Below, one piece after another: positions 1-9,475 of a stretch of 64,000 bases of DNA. The notes under the pieces are model-generated. The model did no database searches. It had not been told where the DNA came from and worked only from the letters and a program-made list of their open reading frames with translations. Origin of the DNA: Bin80 sp965261255. GTDB taxonomy: Bacteria > Bacteroidota > Rhodothermia > Rhodothermales > Bin80. Where the stretch lies: positions 496,001-560,000 of the forward strand of contig CBDHCQ010000004.1 of assembly GCA_965261255.1 (NCBI GenBank). Direction: 5' to 3'. Numbering within the stretch: the first letter of the stretch is position 1; each line of letters opens with the position of its first letter. A program made the position numbers and the translations under genes.

Positions 1-819
1 ACGATGAAGGATGGCACACCGTTTTATGGTCCGTACGATGCCCAGGACCTGGTCAGGGACCATGCGAAAGAAGTGGGGATAGGTGTGGTGCCATTTCGGT
101 TGATGGTTTATGCGCCGGAATCAGACGTCTACAAGCCGATAGACGAAGTTGTTGAGGGCGAGGAAACTCTGAATATTTCTGGGACTCAGTTGCGGGGGAT
201 GCTTTCTAGTGGGGAGGATATTCCCGAATGGTTTTCGTACACGGGTGTGATTGAGGAGTTGCGAAAGACCTATCCTCCACGGGGACAACAGGGTTTTGCC
301 GTGTTCTTGACGGGGTTGTCCGGTTCAGGGAAATCTACGATAGCAAACGCACTTCAGGCCAGGCTACTGGAGCTCTTGTCGTGTCCGGTCACTCTTTTGG
401 ATGGAGACGTAGTCAGGACCAATCTGAGTAAAGGTTTGGGTTTCTCGCAAGAAGATCGGTCCACAAATGTCCAGCGCATTGGCTATGTCGCTTCAGAGAT
501 TGTTAGGCATCGTGGCGTAGTTATCTGTGCACCGATCGCCCCGTATGAGGAGGATCGTGCCATTAATCGCCGGCGTATAGAGCGCGAAGGTGGATACGTC
601 CAGGTTTTTGTAAATGCTTCGCTGGAGGTATGTGAACGTCGGGACGTTAAGGGGCTATATGCAAAGGCCCGTGCAGGAATCATAAAGGGTTTCACCGGTA
701 TCGACGATCCCTATGAAGTCCCTGAGAATTCAGAAGTTGTCTGCCGGACGGATGAAGAAACCGTGGAAGAAAGTACGCAGTTTATCGTAGAAAAGCTGAG
801 AGATTTGGGTTTTTTGTAG
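1..819 (+). CDS. Bifunctional sulfate adenylyltransferase / adenylylsulfate kinase, 3' part
   Basis: The 5' end lies outside the window; the frame is open from base 1. The visible 272 residues hold the end of an ATP sulfurylase domain (ISGTQLR and the EWFSY region about residues 58-78) followed by a complete APS kinase domain: P-loop GLSGSGKS near residue 104, the LLDGD motif near 131, and the RSTNVQRIGYVA helix. Sulfurylase makes APS from sulfate and ATP; the kinase phosphorylates APS to PAPS, the sulfate donor for sulfotransferases. The sulfurylase-kinase order is that of the known bacterial Sat-CysC fusions. The next gene, a UDP-sugar dehydrogenase, starts 9 bases downstream, so the two are probably one transcript, and this hints that PAPS is used to sulfate a surface glycan (inference). 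A cysteine-assimilation role is the alternative. Confidence 0.9.
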   Translation, partial: TMKDGTPFYGPYDAQDLVRDHAKEVGIGVVPFRLMVYAPESDVYKPIDEVVEGEETLNISGTQLRGMLSSGEDIPEWFSYTGVIEELRKTYPPRGQQGFAVFLTGLSGSGKSTIANALQARLLELLSCPVTLLDGDVVRTNLSKGLGFSQEDRSTNVQRIGYVASEIVRHRGVVICAPIAPYEEDRAINRRRIEREGGYVQVFVNASLEVCERRDVKGLYAKARAGIIKGFTGIDDPYEVPENSEVVCRTDEETVEESTQFIVEKLRDLGFL

Positions 820-828
820 AATAACGCC

Positions 829-2166
829 ATGAAGACATCAGCATATGAAGCGCTGAAAGAGCGTATAGAATCACGCGATCTGACCATTGCTGTGATAGGT
901 CTGGGGTATGTAGGGCTGCCGCTTGCAGCAGCGTTTGCGGAGGTGGGATTCAGGGTTGTTGGAATCGATGTTGACGAGAAAAAGGTGCGATTGGTAAACC
1001 GGGGCATATCGTACATAGAGGACATGGCTAGTGGACAGCTGGAGTCGCTCGTAGCTCAGGGATTCCTGCGTGCGACTAGTCAGTTTGATACCCTGGATAC
1101 CTGTGATGCAGTAAGTATTTGTGTTCCAACTCCGTTGCGGAAGACCGGAGCACCGGATATTTCTCACATTCTGGGTGCCGCGGATGCGATCGCTGAGCAC
1201 CTGCATCCGGGTATGATTGTCGTGCTGGAGAGCACCACATATCCAGGCACGACCACCGAGGTAATTTTACCGCGCTTTCATCGAGAGGCAGAGACTCTGG
1301 AAGTAGGGAAGGACTTTTTCCTATGTTTTTCGCCTGAACGCGTCGATCCCGGGCGCAGGGACTGGACTACAAAGAATACGCCAAAGGTGATGGGTGGAGT
1401 AACACCGGAATGCCTTCGGGTTGGCAGGATGCTTTACGAGTCCGCCATTGAGTCTGTTGTCCCGGTATCAAGTACGGAGGTGGCAGAGCTTACAAAGTTG
1501 GTGGAAAACACATTTCGAGCCGTAAACATAGGGTTGGCAAACGAAGTGCTCCTGATTTGCGATAAGCTGGGATTGAATGCCTGGGAAGTCGTAGAGGCAG
1601 CGGGAACCAAGCCGTTTGGTTTTATGAAGTTCCTGCCTGGCCCGGGGCTTGGGGGGCATTGCATACCTATTGATCCACAGTACCTGTCCTGGAAGTTGCG
1701 CACCTTGGGATACACTGCCCGGTTTATTGAGTTGGCAACCGAGATAAATACAGCCATGCCCAAGTATTGGGTAGGCTGTGTGCAGGATGTACTAAACGAA
1801 GAAGGAAAGCCATTGCAGGGCAGTAGTATTCTGGTGGTAGGTGTTGCATACAAGAAGGATGTTGGCGATTTACGTGAATCCCCTGCTCTGGATATCCTCA
1901 AGCTTCTTATGGATAAAGGAGCTAGAATCAATTACCATGATCCATATGTGCCGGTTTTCACGCTTGATGAACTGGAGATGGTATCGGTCGTCGATCTGGA
2001 CGCTGCTTTGGCTGAGGCAGATTGCGTGTTAATTGCCACGGACCATACCAGTTATGACTGGCCTGCATTGCATAAGCAAGCTCGGTTGGTTGTGGATACG
2101 CGGGCTACGCTGGGTCAGGAGCAGGATGCGATCATGAGATACACATGGGCGGGTGTGCGCGGTTGA
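829..2166 (+). CDS. UDP-sugar 6-dehydrogenase (WbpA/WecC-type nucleotide sugar dehydrogenase)
   Basis: The 445-residue protein is a full-length member of the UDP-glucose/GDP-mannose dehydrogenase family, which oxidises C6 of a nucleotide sugar twice with NAD to give a uronic acid. The Rossmann motif GLGYVG is at residues 24-29. The central dimerisation domain covers about 215-300 and includes the catalytic cysteine C278 in GGHCIP. The C-terminal UDP-binding domain begins near 315 with VVGVAYKKDVGDLRESPA. Sequence style is closest to the WbpA/WecC group (UDP-GlcNAc or UDP-ManNAc) rather than UDP-glucose enzymes, but the substrate is not certain. It follows the APS kinase gene by 9 bases. It could feed the dehydrogenase/aminotransferase/acetyltransferase cassette near 14-17 kb, whose first step needs a UDP-N-acetylhexosaminuronate. 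Confidence 0.9.
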   Translation: MKTSAYEALKERIESRDLTIAVIGLGYVGLPLAAAFAEVGFRVVGIDVDEKKVRLVNRGISYIEDMASGQLESLVAQGFLRATSQFDTLDTCDAVSICVPTPLRKTGAPDISHILGAADAIAEHLHPGMIVVLESTTYPGTTTEVILPRFHREAETLEVGKDFFLCFSPERVDPGRRDWTTKNTPKVMGGVTPECLRVGRMLYESAIESVVPVSSTEVAELTKLVENTFRAVNIGLANEVLLICDKLGLNAWEVVEAAGTKPFGFMKFLPGPGLGGHCIPIDPQYLSWKLRTLGYTARFIELATEINTAMPKYWVGCVQDVLNEEGKPLQGSSILVVGVAYKKDVGDLRESPALDILKLLMDKGARINYHDPYVPVFTLDELEMVSVVDLDAALAEADCVLIATDHTSYDWPALHKQARLVVDTRATLGQEQDAIMRYTWAGVRG

Positions 2167-2769
2167 GTGGGAGTAACTGGTAGACTGAGACTCTGACAGG
2201 CCATCTTGCTGTAGACCAGTTGAGGTTTTGTTTAGGCGCTGTCATGTAGATCTAATTGCAGGAGTGTTCTGGCAAAGTGGGCAACATTAGCTTCTGTTTT
2301 CCTTATCAATCAACCTGAATAGTTCTGTGCAGGATTATATCCATTCTATAGTTTCTGCATCTACATTTTTTGCTTGGTATGGATGTGAAACAAATAGCTA
2401 GCCGAGGCAGATTAAAGCGGGAACTGTTGGGGCAGTTTCATCAGTTGATATTCCAGAATTCTCGCAACGTGGTCTAAGGTAAAGGTAGCGCACACCGGTC
2501 AGCGCCGAACTGGTGTTGTTATATGTCTGCAGTTAATAGCAGACTCAGGGTGAGTTCAATTGTATGTCCTGTAGGATCTGGATCACGAGGGCCTGAATGC
2601 GGCCGCACACATATTTTCATCTACAGTTGGGACAACTGCACGGCTGGGGTCGTTCGAGTTACCAACCCTAGAGACCCGCTAGTTGATGCGTTCGTTTCTG
2701 CCTGATGCGTATATACCTATGTATATCATTCTCAGTGATAAATGGACTCAGGCTTTCAGGAACCATAGT
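2167..2769. other. Intergenic stretch between convergent genes
   Basis: About 600 bases without a convincing gene. Short open frames here have no recognisable domain and composition unlike coding sequence. A weak inverted repeat, aactggt at 2175-2181 and accagtt at 2215-2221, lies just after the dehydrogenase stop and precedes a T-rich stretch; it could help terminate transcription but has a long loop. I see nothing else. Confidence 0.5.
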
Positions 2770-5700
2770 TCAAAGGCTTATGAGTCCGGTCACTCGCAGG
2801 TTGGGGCCGCCCAAAAAACTTTCGTGCGCGGCGGAAAACTCCAGCATGCGGTTTCCGAGCCGCCGGCGATATGCGCCGTGCATGTCCAGCGTCCAGCCTT
2901 GTGGGCGAATCTTCGGGCCTTGTGTCATGCCGGGTACGCGATCCTGCCATAGAGCGACGCCGGCCCGGGTATGGCCGCCCCAGTGAGGCGCCGCAGTCAG
3001 TGAAAACCCTTCCTCATTCTGACTTCCGACCGTGAGGGTCAGTCCAAAGCCGCTCTCCTCGAAATCGGCGGCGGAATGGAACGCAAGCCATCGTCCTTGC
3101 AAGCCGAGGCCAATGAGGCTGAATCGCGTCTGAAGGCCACCGGAGATTTCAATGCCGCGACCGGTCTGCCCATCGCCGCCATCATATCGCGCATGCACGG
3201 CGCCGAACGGAGCAAATCCGGCCCGACCGGAACTCATTTTACCGCGGACATCCAGACCCAGACGAGCCTGATGAGCGCGAGCCTGTATATCATTAATGGT
3301 TTCCGATCCTTCGACCGTTGACAAGCTTGTCCAGCCCGCGTCAGCCCGAATCCCAAACGCAACGGGGCCAGCGGTCGGTCCCAACTGTCTGCGGTAGTCC
3401 AGCAACCCCAGCGCAATCCTTAACGGACTGGTGCTGATGCGGCCGGTAGCCCTTTCATTGCGGGCCTCGCCTCGTCCCATGCCTGCAGTGGCCCAGATAC
3501 TTGTAGGGCCGCGGGACCAGCGCAAGTATGGATACATCGACGTTAAAGTCGTAATCAGCTGCCCGGTGGCTGTTCCGGCCGTCCAGTCGCCCTCTCCCTG
3601 GCTGCGTCCCATGGCGATGCCAAAGAGCCAATCCGAAAGCTGCGCGTCCACCCCCAAATACCAGGTATTCAGGCTGCCCTTGTAGTCGCCCGCTATCGGC
3701 CCGGATTCTGCTGCAGAGCCACTGTAGCGTTGAAGGTCACTTTGGCCCCAGGCCGACCAGGTGACACCGCGACGCAGTGAATCAGTATGCGGGCCCGTCC
3801 AAGTGAACGTAAAGTCCATATCGGACATACCCGCCCCGGGCACCGCAAGATGCAGGGGATTTCGAAAAGCCGCGGACGCATGGGTTTGCGGGGAAGCATT
3901 GGTTATACGCGCCGCGCCCGGCGTCATGCCTGACGCATATTCACGGTCACCGGATCGGTTACCCATCCGTGGATAGGTGGGCAACCACCCAAAGGCAATT
4001 CTTTGCGCTATGGCCCGAAGCGAACGCGAGTTCGGAAGCGCAACGGGTCTGCCTCCCACGCGCAAGCCTGAAAGCAGGTTCGTGCCGGTCTGCCCGGAGG
4101 GCGCGTAGTTTGACACACGTCGTTCTAGGGTCATGCGGACACTGGCGAGATGCGAGCGCGCCAATGCGGCGAACGCGTCGCCCAATACCGATCGAACCGG
4201 TTGATCGCTGACGCCGACTGACACGCGCTGGGTTGCAGAAAGACCGCCGCGATCCGTGGCCGTGACGGTAACCGCGGCCTCGCCAAAGGCTACCGGGGCA
4301 AGTACGAGTTCCACGCCGCTAAATGCAGCGGTTGCAATGGTCGGGTCTGAGCTTTCCGCGCTGAAAGTCAGCGGGTCGCCATCGGTATCGGTAAAGTAGG
4401 GCGTAACATCAATTGCTATCTCGCTGCCGCCCTCGTCCAGCATCTGATCCGGAATTGAACCAACTGCCGCAGGGCCATCATTAACCGGCGTCACGGTCAC
4501 TGCGACCATTGCGGTGTCGGTAAGGCCCTCTGCGTCGGCGACGACGTACGTGAACATATCCGGGCCATTATAATCCGGATCAGGGGCATAGGACACCATG
4601 GTTCCGCCCGACGAGATTTCGGGCACACCGTGCTCGGCGGGAGAGACGCTATGCACTCGCAGCATATCGCCATCCAAGTCGGTGTCGTTGCCGAGCACCG
4701 GAATCTCAATGGATTCGTCCTCCAGGGTAACGACCGCATCATCGGAGGCAACAGGCGCGTCGTTAACCGAAGAAACCCTTACCCTGACTGTAGCCGTATC
4801 TGTCAGCCCTCCCACATCGGCGACGACATAGGTAAACTGGTCCTCGCCGTGGTAATTCGGCTCCGGGGCATAAGTAATGCTAAGTAGATCGGACGTGATT
4901 TCAGCCGTGCCGTGTCCGGCCGCGGAGACACTTTGGATGCGCAAAGCGTCTACATCTATATCCGTGTCGTTGTTCAGCACGTTAATCTCAATGGCCTCGT
5001 CTTCGCTCGTGGCAGCCTCATCGTCGGACGCGACAGGCGCGTCATTGACCGGTGTTACGGTCACCCGTACCTGCGCGGTATCTGTTAGGCCGCCTGCATC
5101 GGTGATGACGTAGGTAAAGGCATCCAAGCCATTATAGTCCAAATCCGGTGTATAGGACACCGTGGTTCCGTCCAGAGAGATTTCGAGCGTACCGTGTTCG
5201 GCGGCCGAGGTGCTTTGTACCCGTAGCGGATCGCCATCGAGGTCCGTGTCATTGCTGAGTACGGGAATCTCAATCTCCACATCCTCCTGTGTGGAAGCTT
5301 GATCGTCGGATGCAAGAGGCACATCATTGACAGCAGTAACGGTAACCCGGACAATCGCGGTATCTGTCAGGCCTCCCGCATCGGCGATAACATACGTAAA
5401 GGCGTCCGTCCCGAAATAATTGGCATCTGGGGCATAGGAAATGCTCATACGATCCAGTGCCGTTTCAGACGAGCCGTGTGCGGGGCGGGAAACGCTTTGG
5501 ACATGTAGTGAATCGCCATCAAGGTCCGTATCATTGCCGAGTACGGGAATCTCAACTTTCAAGTCCTCCATCGTAGAGGCCCGATCATCGGTTGCGCTGG
5601 GTCTATCATTGACCGGTGTCACGGTAACTGCGACCATTGCGGTGTCGGTAAGGCCCTCCAAGTCGGATACCACGTAAATGAATAGGTCCAGGCCATGGAA

Positions 5701-8451
5701 GTTGGGGTCTGGCACATATCGCACGGCTGCCCCGTTGTCTACGAGGCTGGTTTGTCCGTGCTCGGCCGACCCAACCGAGACCACATGAATGCGGTCGCCG
5801 GCATCTGGATCGTGATCGTTAGTCAGCACCTCAGCTCGTGCAACCTCGTCCTCAGCCACGGTCAGGACGTCGTCCGCAACCGCCGGACGTTCGTTCACAT
5901 TCACTATCTGAACCGTTATTGCTGCTTGGGCTGTGCCTCCGAGTGCGTCAGTTGCCACTGCGGTTACCACCAACTGATTCGGATCGTCTTCAAAATCCTC
6001 GCCTGGTCCGACGTACCGCAATTCCCCTGAAGTCTCCCCAATGGCAAATCGGAGGCTACCGGGCGACAGGGAAAAGGTAATATCTTCATCATCGGGATGT
6101 GTAGCGCGAACGACACCCAGCACCACTGGATTCTCCCGTCCATCGGTGTTTTCCGGGAGATAAACTGTCCGCGGAGCGTCAAGGATCGGGAGGCGATTAA
6201 TTACTTGGATGCTGACTCGTGCGAGAGCCTCAGCCCCATGCTCGTCCATGACGGACACTTGGATCACAAATGTGCCTGCGTGGCTCGGTGCCATCCAGGT
6301 CGTATTCGCTTGGTCTGTCGCACCTGTAAGGGTTCCGTCCCCGGTGCTCCAGCTAAAGGTGATCTCATCGCCATCGGGATCCGACGCAATGGCGCTTAAC
6401 TGCACTACGCCGCCCCTGTGTATTGAGCAAGGCTCGCAGGTCGCGCGTACCGTGGGCGGTTCGTTTGCTGGAGGGGGTGGGCCAAAATCGCTGATGGTAA
6501 TCGCAACTGAGGACGGGCTGCCCGCAGTAACCCTGGATGGCAGACTGCCGAGTGAAACCGTGAATGTTTCGTCGTCCTCATCGTTATCCTGCGTCGTTTG
6601 GATCGTTCCCGAACCGATAGTCTGTCCGCCATTGATTGTAATGTTCGTAAGCGAGCCGATGTCGCCTGCTTCCGTGGTTCCCGTTGTAAGTACGACCGGG
6701 ATCGAAACGCTGCTTGTCAGTGACCTTGACAGTCTCGCGCTCACCGTTACTAGCTGTCCCTCGCTTACCGGGTTAGGTGAAGCCGAGAGGCTTACGGTCG
6801 GAGGGGGGCCATCGTCGCGGATGGTAATCACAACTGAGGACGGGCTGCCCACCTTAACGCTGGATGGCAGACTGCCGAGTGAAACCGTGAACGTTTCGTC
6901 GTCCTCATCAGCATCCCGCGTCGTTTGGATGGTTCCCGTACCGGTAGTCTGTCCGCCGCTGATTGTAATGTTCGTAAGCGTGCCTATGTCACTTGATTCC
7001 GCGGATCCCACCGTAAGCATGACCGGGATTGATACGTTGTTTGTCAGGGCCGCGGATAACCTTGCACTCACCGTAACCGATTGCCCTTCGTTCACCGGGT
7101 TGGGTGAAGCCGAGAGGCTTACGGTCGGAGCAGACGGGTCATCGTCGCGGATGGTAATCACAACTGAGGACGGGCTGCCCACCTTAACGCTGGATGGCAG
7201 ACTGCCGAGTGAAACCGTAAACGTTTCGTCGTCCTCATCAGCATCCTGCGTCGTTTGGATGGTTCCCGTTCCGGTAGTCTGTCCGCCAATTATTGTAATG
7301 TTCGTAAGCGTGCCTATGTCACCTGGTTCCGCGGATCCCACCGTAAGCATGACCGGGACTGATACGCTGTTTGTCAGGGCCGTGGACAACCGTGCACTCA
7401 CCGTAACCGATTGCCCCTCGTTTACCGGGTTAGGTGAAGCCGAGAGGCTTACGGTCGGAGGGGGGAGGCCATCGTCGCGGATGGTAATCACAACTGAGGA
7501 CGGGCTGCCCACCTTAACGCTGGACGGCAGACTGCCGAGTGAAACCGTGAACGTTTCGTCGTCCTCATCAGCATCCCGTGTCGTTTGGATGGTTCCCGTA
7601 CCGGTAGTCTGTCCGCCGCTGATTGTAATGTTCGTAAGCGTGCCTATGTCACTTGATTCCGCGGATCCCACCGTAAGCGTGACCGGGACTGATACGGTGT
7701 TTGTCAGGGCCGCGGATAACTTTGCACTCACCGTAACCGGTTGCCCCTCGTTTACCGGGTTAGGTGAAGCCGAGAGACTCACGGTCGGGGCTGGTGGTTG
7801 GCGCAGCGTGAAGGTGAGTCTGGCCATGCGCTCATTGGAGAATTTACCGGTTCCTTTGATGCTGGTAATTGTGCCTTGCGGGTTGGTAGCTGGATTGCTG
7901 AGCGAAAACTCAGTCCCGTCTTCGGTGCCGGCGTCGTATGGAAAGAGGTCCACCACAATTGAGGTCCTCCATTCATCTGACCCGTCCAGCAACGACAGTC
8001 CCGAGATACCTACGAACCAGTCGGGACTGGGGCCGATCATGGATAGGAGCGTAACTAGGGGATGCGATTTATTGGCGGTAATGGAGAACGATGCGGTGCC
8101 GGTCCCGCCGCCACTGACGCCCTGCTGAATCACGTTTAGCGTGTGTGTGCTAGCTTGAACCTCGCTCCTGAATGTGCCCGTTGAGCCCAACTCCGCTACT
8201 AGCTCCACACCGGCGCTGGCCGTACCGCCGCTCTGCCAGAAGGTGACACCGCTGCCATGGACGCCGCCGATCAGCGTGGTAAAGTGCGCACCACTGACCA
8301 CACCGCCAGGCGTGCTCGCCGTGGTCCAGTTGCCCTGAAAGCTTACGTCATAGGTGACGTTCTGGGAGATGGCCGGCGTCGCTGCCCATCCTGCGGCCAT
8401 CAGCACAATCACGAACACTCCTCCGCACCAACTTCGGTGGATTTTGGACAT
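2770..8451 (-). CDS. Giant surface protein: Calx-beta and cadherin/Ig-like repeats with C-terminal beta-barrel
   Basis: About 1,890 residues from the ATG at 8451, chosen because it starts a clean signal peptide (MSKIHRSWCGG, hydrophobic stretch, PAISQ); an ATG at 8514 is in frame but adds 21 polar residues first. The order is: unique N-region to about 215; four Calx-beta repeats about 217-657 (DADEDDETFTVSLG); a PKD/Ig-like domain; a cadherin-like domain about 750-850; five repeats of about 95 residues (NDTDLDGD, FTYVV.DAGGLTDTA) about 850-1325; one more Ig-like domain; then about 450 residues rich in alternating aromatic strands that resemble an autotransporter barrel. The acidic repeats should bind calcium. 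A role in adhesion or matrix binding is inferred from the architecture. It has no T9SS tail, unlike other exported proteins here, and looks more GC-rich than its neighbours by eye. Confidence 0.85.
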   Translation of the reverse strand: MSKIHRSWCGGVFVIVLMAAGWAATPAISQNVTYDVSFQGNWTTASTPGGVVSGAHFTTLIGGVHGSGVTFWQSGGTASAGVELVAELGSTGTFRSEVQASTHTLNVIQQGVSGGGTGTASFSITANKSHPLVTLLSMIGPSPDWFVGISGLSLLDGSDEWRTSIVVDLFPYDAGTEDGTEFSLSNPATNPQGTITSIKGTGKFSNERMARLTFTLRQPPAPTVSLSASPNPVNEGQPVTVSAKLSAALTNTVSVPVTLTVGSAESSDIGTLTNITISGGQTTGTGTIQTTRDADEDDETFTVSLGSLPSSVKVGSPSSVVITIRDDGLPPPTVSLSASPNPVNEGQSVTVSARLSTALTNSVSVPVMLTVGSAEPGDIGTLTNITIIGGQTTGTGTIQTTQDADEDDETFTVSLGSLPSSVKVGSPSSVVITIRDDDPSAPTVSLSASPNPVNEGQSVTVSARLSAALTNNVSIPVMLTVGSAESSDIGTLTNITISGGQTTGTGTIQTTRDADEDDETFTVSLGSLPSSVKVGSPSSVVITIRDDGPPPTVSLSASPNPVSEGQLVTVSARLSRSLTSSVSIPVVLTTGTTEAGDIGSLTNITINGGQTIGSGTIQTTQDNDEDDETFTVSLGSLPSRVTAGSPSSVAITISDFGPPPPANEPPTVRATCEPCSIHRGGVVQLSAIASDPDGDEITFSWSTGDGTLTGATDQANTTWMAPSHAGTFVIQVSVMDEHGAEALARVSIQVINRLPILDAPRTVYLPENTDGRENPVVLGVVRATHPDDEDITFSLSPGSLRFAIGETSGELRYVGPGEDFEDDPNQLVVTAVATDALGGTAQAAITVQIVNVNERPAVADDVLTVAEDEVARAEVLTNDHDPDAGDRIHVVSVGSAEHGQTSLVDNGAAVRYVPDPNFHGLDLFIYVVSDLEGLTDTAMVAVTVTPVNDRPSATDDRASTMEDLKVEIPVLGNDTDLDGDSLHVQSVSRPAHGSSETALDRMSISYAPDANYFGTDAFTYVIADAGGLTDTAIVRVTVTAVNDVPLASDDQASTQEDVEIEIPVLSNDTDLDGDPLRVQSTSAAEHGTLEISLDGTTVSYTPDLDYNGLDAFTYVITDAGGLTDTAQVRVTVTPVNDAPVASDDEAATSEDEAIEINVLNNDTDIDVDALRIQSVSAAGHGTAEITSDLLSITYAPEPNYHGEDQFTYVVADVGGLTDTATVRVRVSSVNDAPVASDDAVVTLEDESIEIPVLGNDTDLDGDMLRVHSVSPAEHGVPEISSGGTMVSYAPDPDYNGPDMFTYVVADAEGLTDTAMVAVTVTPVNDGPAAVGSIPDQMLDEGGSEIAIDVTPYFTDTDGDPLTFSAESSDPTIATAAFSGVELVLAPVAFGEAAVTVTATDRGGLSATQRVSVGVSDQPVRSVLGDAFAALARSHLASVRMTLERRVSNYAPSGQTGTNLLSGLRVGGRPVALPNSRSLRAIAQRIAFGWLPTYPRMGNRSGDREYASGMTPGAARITNASPQTHASAAFRNPLHLAVPGAGMSDMDFTFTWTGPHTDSLRRGVTWSAWGQSDLQRYSGSAAESGPIAGDYKGSLNTWYLGVDAQLSDWLFGIAMGRSQGEGDWTAGTATGQLITTLTSMYPYLRWSRGPTSIWATAGMGRGEARNERATGRISTSPLRIALGLLDYRRQLGPTAGPVAFGIRADAGWTSLSTVEGSETINDIQARAHQARLGLDVRGKMSSGRAGFAPFGAVHARYDGGDGQTGRGIEISGGLQTRFSLIGLGLQGRWLAFHSAADFEESGFGLTLTVGSQNEEGFSLTAAPHWGGHTRAGVALWQDRVPGMTQGPKIRPQGWTLDMHGAYRRRLGNRMLEFSAAHESFLGGPNLRVTGLISL
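4476..5900 (-). repeat. Five tandem cadherin/Ig-like coding repeats, period about 285 bp
   Basis: Units begin near 4476, 4761, 5040, 5322 and 5607, each marked by a cattgaccggtgt-like boundary that encodes VTPVND. Each codes for about 95 residues with the VLGNDTDLDGD and YAPDPNY.G.D.FTYVV motifs of tandem bacterial cadherin-like/VCBS-type domains. They are more diverged from each other than the Calx-beta units, so this array is older. Confidence 0.85.
6481..7800 (-). repeat. Four tandem Calx-beta coding repeats, period about 330 bp
   Basis: The sequence atcgtcgcggatggtaatca recurs at 6811, 7141 and 7471, exactly 330 bases apart, and a diverged version begins near 6487. The three right-hand units are nearly identical over their whole length; the unit nearest 6481 is more diverged. 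Each unit encodes one Calx-beta domain of about 110 residues. Near-identity at DNA level points to recent expansion or gene conversion. Confidence 0.9.
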
Positions 8452-8695
8452 TCTCCGGCGCAATTCAAAAACGCAGAAATGCGGCGCGTACAGCATGGAT
8501 AGGGAAGTTGCCATTATGGTTTGTCAAGGTAAGGATTGCGGGCTGGAATATGGGGTGATTTCCGAAGCTTGAGCATCTGAACCATTCGTAGATCGGCTGC
8601 GACCATCGGGATTCTCGGATGTTGTGAATTCGAGACCCGGATTGGGAATTCCTCTTCCGAAAACTGGTGACCGTTGAAGAGACACAACTCGGCGA

Positions 8696-9475
8696 ATGGT
8701 TAATCACGATGCATCTATTGTTCCCCCAATAGAGTACTACTTCTTCCATCAACCGGACGAAACGAACAGCACCGGGGTCTGTATTATTGTCGCGGGCAAG
8801 TTGCCCCTTCTTGGACCAGAGCAATTGATCTACGGCGAGGTTTCCGCGCGAGAGTATCCCCTTTACTCCCGTCGAGACGTGTCGGAAGCCCTGCGGATGC
8901 CGTACTCCACACTTTACTGGTGGTTGAGGAGCAACCACAAGGCATCATTGATATCGGTATCGCCTTCCGGTCGGGCGCTGAACTTTCTTCAGCTTTCGGA
9001 GGCATTTGCAATAGACTACATGAGGAAAACTCTGGGGATTTCCCTTCCCAAAATACGACAAGCCTCGGAATACCTAAGAGAGAACCTTAAAATCCGCTAT
9101 CCGCTAATCCATCTTGGCATTCGCGTTGGAACCGATGTTTACTTTAAAAACGCGAGGGATATTTTGTTTAATGCGTCAAGTCATGGACAAGTGGAGTCAG
9201 AAGAGCTAATTGGCGAGTACATTAGCCGGATTGAATTTGAAGAAGACGGTCTTCCCGGCGTGGTCTATCCTTGGATCCCGGGTAGGGAAAAAGAAAGAAA
9301 GAGTATCCAGATTAATCCTCGAATCCGGTTTGGGCAGCCTACGATAGCGGGGACTGCCATATCCGTCGCGGTTGTCCAAGACCGCTATGAGGCCGGAGAA
9401 ACCCCAGAAGATATTGCGGCGAGCTATGAAATTAGCTACGCCAGAGTTGAGGATGCCCTAGCTTATGCCGCGTGA
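8696..9475 (+). CDS. DUF433-domain antitoxin with MerR-like N-terminal DNA-binding region
   Basis: The C-terminal 55 residues match the DUF433 antitoxin family (INPRIRFGQPTIAGT, YEAGETPEDIA, YARVEDALAYA). The middle contains a helix-turn-helix-like stretch, SRRDVSEALRMPYSTLYWWLR, as in MerR-type VapB45-like antitoxins. The protein is expected to bind and neutralise the toxin encoded next and to repress the operon. The stop overlaps the downstream ATG by 11 bases, which is typical translational coupling for such pairs. The first 40 or so residues (MVNHDASIVPP...) do not belong to the family; a TTG at 8825 in frame would give a more usual length, so the start is uncertain. No divergent regulator is present in the 180-base upstream gap, which should hold the promoter. 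Confidence 0.8.
   Translation: MVNHDASIVPPIEYYFFHQPDETNSTGVCIIVAGKLPLLGPEQLIYGEVSAREYPLYSRRDVSEALRMPYSTLYWWLRSNHKASLISVSPSGRALNFLQLSEAFAIDYMRKTLGISLPKIRQASEYLRENLKIRYPLIHLGIRVGTDVYFKNARDILFNASSHGQVESEELIGEYISRIEFEEDGLPGVVYPWIPGREKERKSIQINPRIRFGQPTIAGTAISVAVVQDRYEAGETPEDIAASYEISYARVEDALAYAA

Noticed and set aside
2706..2729. Partly palindromic gtatatacctatgtatatc near the end of the giant gene
   Set aside because: AT-rich and short; symmetry is incomplete and it does not stand before a start codon.
2683..2986. Short rightward frames at the end of the giant repeat gene
   Set aside because: They overlap the end of a clear gene on the other strand and show no domain or coding-like pattern.
6209..8128. 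Long rightward open frame of 639 codons
   Set aside because: It is the antisense of the Calx-beta repeat region; its repeated serine/valine-rich translation mirrors the repeat period and has no start context or domain.
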